DNA of 64,000 nt from Lepus europaeus (lineage: Eukaryota; Chordata; Mammalia; Lagomorpha; Leporidae). The translations under genes and the position numbers were made by a program. Each line of letters opens with the position of its first letter. The stretch's first letter is position 1. This document shows positions 36,565 to 46,900 of this stretch, one piece after another. Location of the stretch: positions 77,838,253 through 77,902,252 of the forward strand of contig NC_084836.1 in NCBI RefSeq assembly GCF_033115175.1. The letters run 5' to 3'. The notes beneath the pieces were generated by a model. The model did no database searches, was not told the origin of the DNA, and worked only from the letters and a program-made list of their open reading frames with translations.

Positions 36565-36790
36565 TGTTGGGGGGGACTGTTGAATAGGAGGTTTGGCAGC
36601 ATCATTGGCCTCTACCTTCTGCTGGCCTCTCCCTATTGCTAGACCGTGGACAGCAACATACAGCCACGCAATAATCACCAGTCTACTCAGGCTCTCCTTC
36701 CCCCACCAGTGGTGACAACCAAAATGTCTCGGCGTTGTGAAATATCCTACAGGGGTCTAAAGCAGTCCTAGCTGAGAACTACTGACCTTG
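36565..36790 (-). mobile_element. MER5A-like hAT transposon fragment
   Basis: 'gggggggactgttgaatagg', 'ggcagcatcattggcctctacc', 'gtggtgacaaccaaaatgtctc' and the end 'ctagctgagaactactgacc' match the reverse complement of MER5A in order, with a small insertion in the middle (about 36625-36700). Confidence 0.8.
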
Positions 36791-37110
36791 AAGTATGTGA
36801 GTATGCGCAATTTTACTCTTAGTTTTGAGTTTCTCTTTCATCTTTTCATCTTCCTTGTGAGACTGCCCCCTTCTGGCCAGTGTGAAGCTCCAGGTAACCA
36901 AGGCTTTACACCCCCACAACTGATGTCAGTTTACTTTGATCTTAGAGTTCCATACAAATGAAAGGATATTCAATTTCTGCTTAATTGTCTTTGCAGGTGC
37001 ATTTACAAGTTTAAGAGTTTTATTATTCTTTAGGGCTCACTTTGCTTGTGAAAGCTGAGCAGATCACATAGCATCAAAACAGTTTTGGTTTAGAAAACAT
37101 GCAAATCCTT
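36791..37110. other. No gene recognised
   Basis: AT-rich intergenic sequence. Nothing supported. Confidence 0.35.
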
Positions 37111-37114
37111 CAGC

Positions 37115-37290
37115 CCATGTCTATCTCCACAAGTAGCTGTGTGATCTTGGGTAAGCAACCTTCACTGTGAAACAAAATTCTGCCTGATAGACTTATTATG
37201 AGAGTTAAGTAACATGTTCAATCAGTAGTTAGAATGATGTCTAACACAGAGAAAATCAGTAATTTATTCTGCTTCTTCTAAAGCTGCTTC
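37115..37290 (+). mobile_element. MIR
   Basis: 'gtagctgtgtgatcttgggtaagcaacc' followed by 'ttattatgagagttaagtaac' and 'tagaatgatgtctaacaca' is the MIR core order (agctgtgtgaccttgggcaagt ... tgtgaggattaaatgag ... agtgcctggcaca). Confidence 0.7.
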
Positions 37291-37454
37291 TTGTTATTAT
37301 TCTAGCATTTTATCTTTGTATATTAGTTATGTTTTTGTAATAAGACAAACATCCAAGCAATATCTTATATTCAGATAACTTTCAACAGCTTATCTGAATA
37401 TTTTTGTATTGATTTTCATGTTCAATAGGCACAGATCTTAGAAGTGGGAACGTT

Positions 37455-37595
37455 CAAACTCATTTTACAGACTAGAGAGACACTAAGGTCAATAAACTTG
37501 ATGGACCAACATTTCAGTTAGTTAAAAGCAGAGCCAAGATTCCAACCTACGACAAACCCCCCTTCAGTGCTTATTCGTGTCCCTTACTCTCTGGC
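37455..37595 (-). mobile_element. MIR (antisense)
   Basis: 'ttttacagactagagagacac', 'agcagagccaagattccaacc' and 'ttactctctggcc' follow the antisense MIR order (ttttacagatgaggaaac ... ggcagagccgggattcgaacc). Confidence 0.6.
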
Positions 37596-37699
37596 CTAAA
37601 GAAAGTAAGCAGTTTCCAAGGGGAATTAAATATCAAGAATATTTATATTTTCCAATGGGGTTCTAAAAGGAAAATTGTTGCAATCCAAGACCAAAATTT

Positions 37700-37775
37700 C
37701 ATGTGTATGTGTGTGCGTGTACATACATGTGCATGTGTATATGTGTACATGTGCGTATGTATATGTAAGCATGTG
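37700..37775. repeat. TG/TA-rich simple repeat
   Basis: An interrupted run of (tg)n, (tatg)n and (catg)n units, for example 'gtgtatgtgtgtgcgtgtac'. Confidence 0.7.
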
Positions 37776-37824
37776 ATCTTAGTGGGGAAGACTTCTGGCT
37801 TCCATGAGTAAGGATCCTGTCCAC

Positions 37825-38010
37825 TACAGGTTCTTGTAGATGCTCTTAATAAGAGGCAGGGAGCTCCCTTCTGTCACAACTTTGTCAAGCAGTGTGTTTT
37901 TAACCAAGAATTGGTGGTCGATTGGCCAGGTACTTTTTGAGATTATCACATGTGGTATTTTTCTGTCCTTAAATGATATGATTGTTGCATTGACTGATTT
38001 GCAGAAAGCA
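37825..38010 (-). mobile_element. Old L1 ORF2 fragment
   Basis: 'ttttgagattatcacatgtgg' and 'ttaaatgatatgattgttgcattg' match the antisense of the reverse-transcriptase segment of mammalian L1s. Truncated and degenerate. Confidence 0.55.
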
Positions 38011-40631
38011 AGCTGTTTTTCTCTCTGGTTCCACTGCCATGTGCGTGCCCAGCAGGAACACGGGGCCACGGCCCCTCAGAAGGCTCGAGGTCCTGAAGTA
38101 GAGGGGCATGAGGAGGGAGAGCAGGAGGAAGGTTCTGGGCCAGACTGGTCAAGGTGAGCATTTGTGGAGTTGTGAAGCCATTGTTTTGTGTGTGCGTTTC
38201 CTTGGTGCTAGGTAGTTGCCGGTGCTAAGCACTTTGTGGAAATATCTAGTCTTTCTAGATGTTCTGGATGCCTCGTATAGGGTCATAGTTGAAGCAGTCA
38301 AAGAACACATTTTGTAAGTAATCTTTTTGTAAAAATGCATAGAAAAGTTTGTTTTTCTTTGGTGGGGGGTGTGGTGGCTAGACTTCCCCTGGGTGGCCTA
38401 CATTGTGTTTGGGTGCTGGTGTGGGGGAGGAGCAGGTGGAGGAGAGGGAAGGAGTGCGAAGAGCTCCACGCCGGCGAGCTTCTAGTGCGGCGCCACGGAC
38501 CACTGTCCCCTATGCGTGTGCATTTTGTGTCACTCTGCTCTGTATCTGCTGTATAGAAAGGACCAATGTGTCCTGACTTGGAGCTGCAGACTTGGAAACC
38601 ACAGAACCTTCTTCTACAGCTGTAGCTGTCTGGGGAATTTACTGAGAGAAGCAGGCAATGGCTCCCATTACAGTCACCCCTGCTGTCCCGGAGTGCCCAG
38701 GAGGCGGCAGCGAGAGACCACAGGGAGGACAGGAGGCCCTGCAGGGATGCAGACGCCCCCAGCTGCCGACACTGAGCCCACTAACGATGGCCACCATGGA
38801 CAGAGGGCCCCCGAGGGACTCAGGCACTCTCTGCTAGACATGACATCACCCCCTCTGACCCATGTGGACAGAAATCCCCTGGGGACAAAGGCATCCTTAG
38901 CAGTCACAAAACCCCAGCACCCGTTCTTCCAGGAACCCTACTGGGGGGTTCACAAGCCTGTGCCACCCTGGATCCCAACATGTGACCCCCAGTTCTGGAT
39001 CAGTAATTGACCCCTGGCTCTGCTGGTGCATCTGCAGACATGAACCATCCTGAGTGCTGACACCCCCACCCCGGGGCTTCCTGATATGCACTCTGTCATC
39101 TACACCAAGGGACTGATGTTGGGGTGCCCGTGAGGGAGGGCTCTCTAGCTAGACAGGCATACGTAGCTGCCCTGTGCGCCCCATATAGGTGCACCCTCCT
39201 CAGCTCCTGCACAGTTAGCACCTAGGTCTCCCAGATGCCAGGTACCATGTCGTGGGAGAGGGGGATGATCCATGGTTTTTCCCAGAGTGGGCACTGTGGG
39301 AAGGGACAGGGTGGTGTGGTCCTGGCCACCCCCACAAACACATGCACCTGCCCAATTCCCACTGACTCAGCTGCCTCCATCAAGCCCCACAGGCAGCCTG
39401 CCCAATCCAGCCCAAGGCCTATGGAAAAGTTGAGAAAACCTTGAAGAAAATCACCACAGGTTTCAACATCTTCAGAAAAACAAACTCCCCTGACCATTGA
39501 CCTCCCTGCAGCTTCTGGCTCTGAGCTGTGATTCTGTACATGGTGGGCCTGGTGCTTGCCTTGGTCTGGGTGCACCAGGGGAGGGGATCCACCCCTGAGT
39601 TCCCAGTCCCACGATGGGCAGGGACTCAGTACTGTGTCAGTGACCATGGCCACTTGCTCTCAGGCAAGGAGGGGTCCAGTGCCCAGCCAGATACCTGATA
39701 CAGAGCCGGAGCCTGTGCAGGGAGTTGTCCCCCCACCAGGAACACTGCACAGTCTCCCATTTGCAGCCACAGTGCATCTCGGCCTGGATGCTAGGTGCTC
39801 TGTCAGTGGGGGTGGTTAATGGCCTGGTCTGGTTTCTCTCCTGTGCTGTGGACACCACTGCCTGCACCATCCAGGCCAAGCACTCCTGGGCTTCTCCTGT
39901 CAGAGCCTCATCCGTGGGCACTGGGATATGGGCTGTCAGAGCTCAGATCACAGTGACGGATGGTGACGTGATTCCCCAGGCACGGAGGTTGTGCCCCTGC
40001 TGGGAGAAAGGCTGCCCTGTCCATGTGGAGCTCATCTGAGTCCTCACCTAGGAGCCAGGAGCTGAGGAGCTGGGAGCTCACGGAGTGTGCAGGGAGCCTC
40101 AGTGAATCTCGTTCCACCTTGCTCCATGGGGCCCTGTGGGGAGGGCTGTGAGCCCATGTCACAGATGAGAACACTGAGGCTCCAGTGAGGACACCAGCCA
40201 CTCTGCCTACCCTCAGAACCCGTGTCCCTAAGCATGAGGGAGCACGAACCCAGCCCATGGCCACGCCCATGGTTCCCCTAGATTCCTCACTCTTCTGGGC
40301 AGTCAGTGAGCCCTGGACACACAGGGGCTTCCTCCTCCCTGCCCCAGGACAGCGGCGGGTGCCCTGCAGGTCGCCATGGGGCTCCCATGTGCAGCAGGGA
40401 GAAGGTGGCTGCACAGCACGGGTGGGGACTCAATGCACTGGTATCCACGCAGGAACATGAAGAGAGCTATATTGTACTACATACAGACTTAAATAAACTG
40501 TCTCAGAGGGCAGGAGAGGGAGCTACAAAAAACTCTGTTGCCCAGGGGCAGGACAGCTCTGGCTGGAGGTGGCCCTGGAGGACCCAGGAGCTGAGCTGTG
40601 CAGAGCCGGGTTTGCTGCCACCACAGTTGTT
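38011..40631. other. GC-rich region without a recognised gene
   Basis: From about 38370 the sequence is GC-rich and partly coding-like on the + strand: an open stretch at 38516-39010, one ending KVEKTLKKITTGFNIFRKTN near 39440, and a hydrophobic stretch SAWMLGALSVGVVNGLVWFL near 39780. I cannot join these into a gene or match them to a family. On the - strand I looked for CDC25 and Ras-association exons that should follow a RalGDS gene and found none. No clear - strand poly(A) signal was seen just below 40632. Confidence 0.35.
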
Positions 40632-40996
40632 TCACTCGTGGCTGGGGCCAGAGCGGGGCCCCGATGAGCGGATGGGGAAGCAGCTTAGGAGGGTGCGCAC
40701 CCAGCTGGGTGAACGACGGCGGGGACGGTCCTGGCTGGGGATCGCACGCTGCCCACGCCGGCGGCCCCAGGGCCAGCACAGCTTCGTAAAACAGGGCTGG
40801 GGACGCTCTGGCTCTGGTTTGGCTTCTGGACATGCAGGGGGCTCCAGGGCCTCCACAGCTGGCACAGTTGCCAGGGACAGACAGGCTTCAAGTGGCTCTG
40901 GCTGGGGAGCTGATGCCGGGGTTGCCACCCAATCTGACCCCAGAAGGGCAGCAGCTGCTGCGGGAGGCGCCTCCAGGTCTCCACCTGGTGCTGGAG
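40632..40996 (-). CDS. RalGDS-like Pro/Ala/Glu-rich tail exon with stop
   Basis: The acceptor attttctcctcctgcag precedes 40996. The exon completes the codon left by the last exon C (G|CT, Ala) and reads PAPGGDLEAPPAAAAALLGS, EALEPPACPEAKPEPERPQP and onward, a composition like the linker between the REM and CDC25 domains of RalGDS (runs of PAPEPEP). The frame stays open to a TGA at 40634-40632, about 120 residues. Read this way, the protein ends without a catalytic domain. An internal donor leading to exons beyond the window, or in the unassigned stretch below, cannot be excluded. Confidence 0.6.
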
Positions 40997-43900
40997 CTGC
41001 AGGAGGAGAAAATGTCATAAACACCACTGCCCCTTCCTGCTGTCCTTGCCAAGAGGGAGATGTCCCTGCCTTCCAGAAGAGCCCCAGCCCTGTGCCCACA
41101 GCAGAGCCCTGGCCAGAATGTGCTGCAGCCCTGGGACTCTGAGCCTGGTCTTCACTCCCGCCAACACCAGCCTTGGAGCCTCCTAGTGCTGCCCAGCTCC
41201 AAGGCCATCCTAGGCTCCCAAACACTCACCCACGCCCTCCTCACCCTCGGGCTCAGCCTCAGCCTCCTTGGGCTCCGCATCCTCCAGCTGCGTGAGGAGC
41301 AGCTGGGCTCGGTGTGCCAGGTCCGAGAAGGGCATATGGAGCTGGACGTAGGTCACCAGCAGTTTCAGGCTGGCCCGGTCCTGGAAGTCCTCCGGGAAAG
41401 AGTCCAGCCAGGTTCCCAGGATGGAGCCGAGGGCGCTGAGGACAGGCAGGCAGGCGGGAGTGTCAGAGGCCTGGAGTCTCCTGCCCCACAGCTCTCTCAC
41501 ACACCTCAGTGTGTGCAGCCTGGGCAGAGGATGCTCAGCCCCATGTGCAGGTGGGCGGTGGGAGGCCCATGGGTGAGCTGTCTGTGCCCAACCTCAAGTC
41601 CTGAAATGGGAAGGGGTTGGCCAGCCCTGCTGGATGGGTTGTGTCAGGACGAATTTCACTGCTTCTCAGATGCCCTACAACCTGACAGTTCTGTTCCCTG
41701 CTGTAGGCAAGGGCCCTGCCCTCAGCCCTCCAGCAGGAATAACAGCAATGTGGCAGGGTCATGCTGGGGTCATGGTCAGCAACCCAGTAGCACCCCCATG
41801 TCCCTGCTAGGGAGAATGGAGCCTCCCTCCTCAGCCAAGCCCACTCACTGCTTAGCACGGTCATCCTCTTCACAGTCGGACCGAAAGTATGCATACCTAG
41901 AGGAGGACAGGACATGTCACCTGTGGTGTCCTGTGTACACCTGCCAGGAGGTCTGGGGGAGGGGCTGACTCCCTGACTAGACAGGAAGCAAAGCAACACA
42001 GATACGGTGGTCTCTACTGTGCACTGTATACTGCTGAAGGCCTGGACAGGAACCTGCACACCGTGGATACGTCATGGTATATGCAGTGTGAGTGAGTTAA
42101 CTCAGCCAGCTCCTCCCAGGGGTCAGAGTGGCACTGGCACACTCTACCGCCCACGGGTTCTCAGTTTGAGCCACAAACAACACAGAGACCTCCATGTGGA
42201 AACCGGAAGTTTCTTTGTGAATAGGAAAATTGATTTACCTGAGAACTGGAGTGGTGAGGACTGAAGCCTAGAGACTCAATCTGGGTGAGAAAAATCCTAA
42301 ATGATCCCCCTGTCCTGGGCACCCATTCCTCATGGCCAGGCACAGGGAAACCCTTTCTGGGGCTCATCCTCTTGGTTCTAAGAACACCCAGGGGCTGCTC
42401 CCCTGAGCACCCACATTCTGCATGGATAATCTGAGGCTGTGCAGGGCCTGGGGCATCCCTGAGACCCAGTCTGGAGGTGCTGAGTCATGGCAGATCCAGC
42501 AGGTGCAGGCCCTCACCTGTGGAACAGCATGTGGAGCACCTGTTGGGTGGTGGTGAACCCTCGATAGATGTGCAAGAAGGTGGGGACGATGAAGGGGTCC
42601 CCTCTCTGCTGGGCAGGCACCAGCTCATCTACCAGCTTATCAACCATGGCTGTGTCCAGGGTCTCCACGTTGCTGGTAGCCGACATGGAGAGCACAGAAG
42701 TGATATCTGGTTCCTGGGTGGGTCCTGACCCCGGTCCAGCGGCTGGGCACTCAGGGGCCTCAAAAATCAATGCAGCAGGAAGATGGACTGCCCAGGGCAG
42801 TGAGGTTTCTGCAAGGGAGAGAATAGCAACAGTACAGACTTGCAGCTCTCTGTACCCAAAGGAATTTCCCAAGCCTTCCAGGGAAGCCCCAGGATGCAGG
42901 AGCCCATACAGGCGGAGAAAATATCAGCACCATAACCCTTCCAGCTCCCTGTGACAACACGGGGGTGCCCCTGCCCTGTAGAGCTTCCCCAGCCCAGCAC
43001 CGACACCAGGACCATGCCCAGACTGTGCTGCAGCCTGGAAGGCTCTAAGCCTTTTCTTCACTCCCAGCCAACACCAGCCTTGGAGCTTCCTCTCAGTGTG
43101 GCCCAGCCTGAGAGACTCCCAAGCTACTAGGCACCACCCCAGCCCTCCTCACCCTCTGGCTCAGCCTCCAGCTCCATGGGCTCCGTGTCTTCCAGCTGCA
43201 TCAGGAGCAGCTGGGCTCGGCAGGCCAGGTCCGAGAAGGGCATATGGAGCTGGACGTAGGCCACCAGCTGATGTAGGCAGGCCAGGTTGGAGAAGTCCTC
43301 CGGGTACTTTTCCAGCCAGGATCCCAGGAGGAAGCAGAGGGCACTGGGTACAAAGGAAGCAGGGAGAATCAGAGACCTGGAGTCTCCTGACCTCAGCCCT
43401 CTAGCAGGGATCACAGAAATGTGGCAGCTGGGGTCATGTCAGCAACCAGTAGTACCCCAGTGTCCCCGTGGGGAGAGTGGAACCTCCCTCCTGACCCAAA
43501 GCCCACTCACTCCTTAGCACGGTTGTCCTCTTCGCAGTCACACCGAAAGTATGCATACCTACAGGAAGACAGGACATGCCACCTGTAGTGTCCTGCCTTC
43601 CACCTGACAGGAGACCTGGGGGAGGGCCTGACTCCCTCACTAGAAGGGAAGCAAACAGGGCAGACACAGTGATCTGTGCTAAACACTGTGTTTTGCTGAA
43701 GGCCTGGGCTGGTTCCTGCACACAGCGGATGCTTCATTGTATATGCAGTTTGAATGCAGGGACTCAGCCTTCTCTTCCCAGGGGCCTTCATGGAAATGGA
43801 AACTTTACCAGCAAAACCGGGACAGAGAAATCAGAAGTTTAAATGTGAATAGGAAAACCACATTGCCAGAGAGCATGAGTGGTGAGGACTGAGACCCAGA

Positions 43901-46900
43901 GCCTCATTGTGGGAGAAGGAAAATCCTAAATGAGACCCCTGTCCTGGGCAGCTCACTCCTCAGGGCCAGGAACACGAAGTTCCTTTCTGGGGCTCCTCCC
44001 GTTGGTTCTAAAATCACCCAGGGACTGCTCCCCTGAGCACCCAGATTCTGCGTGGTTAATCTGAGGCTGTGCAGGTCCTGGGGCATCCCTGAGACCCAGC
44101 CTGGAGGTGCTGAGTCATGGCAGGTCCAGCAGGTGCAGGCCCTCACCTGTGGAATAGCATGTGCAGCACCTGTTGGGTGGTGGTGAACCCTCGGTAGATG
44201 CGCAAGAAGGTGGGGACGATGAAGGGGTCCCCTCTCTGCAGGGCAGGCACAAGCTCCTTCACCAGATTTTCGACCATGGCTGTGTCCAGGGTCTCCACGT
44301 TGCTGGCAGCCGACACAGAGAGTACAGGAGCAAAATCTGGTTCCTGAGGGGGTCCTGACCCCAGTTCACATGCTGGATACTCAGGGGACTCCAGTGCCTC
44401 TGGAGCTAGAAGAAAGGCTGCCCAGGGCAGTGATGTTTCTGCAAGGGGAGAAAATGTCAGCGCATCCGCCCTTCCTGCTCCCTGTACCCAACAAAAGTGC
44501 CCATGACTTGCAGGGGAGCCCCAGGTTGCAGGAGCCAATGCAAGAGGAGAAAATATCAGCACCACAGCCTTTCCAGCTCCCTGTGGCAAACCTGGATTCC
44601 CCTGACCTGCAGAGTTGTTCCGGCCCTGCACCCACAACAGGACCCTGTCCAAACTGTTGCAGCCCTGAGGTCTCTGAGGCTGGTCCTCGCTCCCAGCCAG
44701 TGCCAGCCTGGAGCGTCCTCTCAGTGTGGCCCAGCCCTGACAAACTCCCAAGTGCCCACACACCAGCCCAGCCCTCCTCACCTTCAGGGTCAGCCACCAG
44801 CTCCTTGGGCTCCACGTCCTCCAACTCTGTAAGGAGCAGCTGGGCCCGGCGTGCCAGGTCCGAGAAGGGCATGTGGAGCCTGACGTAGGCCACCAGCTGT
44901 TTCAGCCTGGCCAGGTCCTGGAACCCATAGAAATCCTCTGGATAGTTTTCTAGCCAGGTTCCCAGGATGGAGCAGAGGGCGCTGGGGACAGGAAGGCAGG
45001 TGGAAGAATCAGAGGCCTGGTGTCTGCTGACCCACACTCTCCCTCGCACCTCAGCAATGGCCCCTGGGCAGAGGATGCTCAGCCCCATGTGGAGGTGGGC
45101 AGTTCAGAGGCCCATGTGTGAGCCATCTGTGCCCAGCTTCAAGGCCCAAAAAGGGAAGGTGTTGGCCGGCCCTGCTGGGATGGCTTGGGTGGCGAAGAAT
45201 TCCCACTGCTTCTCAGATGCCCTGCAAACCAGACAATTTTGTCTCCCTGCTGTAGGCAAGGCCCCTGACCTCAGCCCACTAGCAGGGATCACAGAAATGT
45301 AACAGTTGGGTTCATGGTCAGCAATTCAATGACACCCCAGTGTTCCTGCTGTGGATAATGGAACCTGCCTCCTGACCCAAAGTCCACTCACTGTTTTGCA
45401 CGGTCGTCCTCTTCATAGCCAGGCTGAAAGTATGCATACCTAGAGGAGGACAGGAGGTGTCCCCTGCGGTGTCCTGTGTCCCACCTGCCAGGAGGTCTGG
45501 GGGAGGGGCTGACTCCCTGACTAGTAGGAAGCAAAGCAGCACAGATACGGTGGTCTGGCTGTGGACTGTATTCTGCTGAAGCCTAGACAGGAAACTGCAC
45601 ACCGTGGATACTTCATTGCATATGCAGTGTGAGTGAGCTCAGCCAGCTTCTCTCAGGGGCAGAGTAGCACTGGCACAGTCTACCTCCCATGGGTTCTCAG
45701 TTTGAGCCACAAACAGCACAGGGACCACCACGTGGAAACCGGAAATTTCTATGGGAATAGGTAAACCACTTTACCAGAGAGCACGGGTGGTGAGGACTGA
45801 GGCCCAGTGCCTCATTGTGGGGCAAAGAAAATCTTAAATGAGACCTCTGTCCTGGGCAGCCCATTCCTCAGGGCTAGGCAGAGGGAACCCCTTTCTGGGG
45901 CTCCTCCCATTGGTTCTAAAATCACCCAAGGGGTGGTCACCTGAGCACTCAGATTCTACATGAATAATCGGAAGCTGAGCAAGGCCAGGGGTGCCACCGA
46001 GACCCTGTCTCGAGGTGCTGAGTCATGGCAGGTCCAGCAGATACAGTCCCTCACCTGTGAAACAGCAGGTGCAGCACCTGTTGAGTGGTGGCAAAACTTC
46101 GGTAGACACGCAAGAAGGTGGGGACGATGAAGGGGTCCCCTCTCTCCTGTGCAGGCACCAGCTCGTTCACCAGCCTCTGGACCATGGCGGTGTCCAGGAT
46201 CCCCATATTGCTGGCAGCCGACCAGGAGGGCACAGGAGTCACACCTGGTTCCTCAGCGGGGCCTGACTCCAGTTCATATTCTGGACACCTAGGGGCCTCC
46301 AGATCCACTGCAGGAAGACCAAAGGCTGCCCGAGGCAGTGATGGTTCAGCAAGGGCAGAAGATTCAACACCACAGCCCTTCCTACTCCCTGTACCCAACA
46401 AACTGCTCATGCCTTCCGGGGAAGCCCCAGGTTGCAGGAGCTACTGGAGGAAGAAAAAATGTCAGCACCACAGCCCTTACAGCAGCCCCTGGTGGCACAC
46501 AGGTGCTCCTCCTCGCCAGAACTGCCCACACCTGTGCCCACAACAGGCCCCTGCCCACACAGTGCTGCCGCCCTGGTATCTCTGAGCCCGTCGTTGCTCC
46601 CAGCCAATGCCAGCCTTGCAGCCTCCTCTCAGTGTGGCCCAGCCCTGAGACTCTCCCAGGCTCCCACACACTGACCCCAGCCCTCCTACCCTCGGGCTCA
46701 GCCACCAGCTCCTTGGGCTCCGCGTCCTCCAACTCTGTAAGGAGCAGCTGGGCCCGGCATGCCAGGTCCGAGAAGGGCATGTGGAGCCTGACATAGGCCA
46801 CCAGCTGTTTCAGCCTGGCCAGGTCCTGGAAGCCATAGAAGTCGTCTGGATAGTTTTCCAGCCAGGTTCCCAGGATGGAGCAGAGGGCGCTGGGGACAGG

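Noticed and set aside
40306-41968. + strand open frames of 278 and 302 codons
   Set aside because: They run antisense over the RalGDS-like tail and module 5 exons, whose splice sites and protein homology are on the - strand. GC-rich codons leave the opposite strand open.
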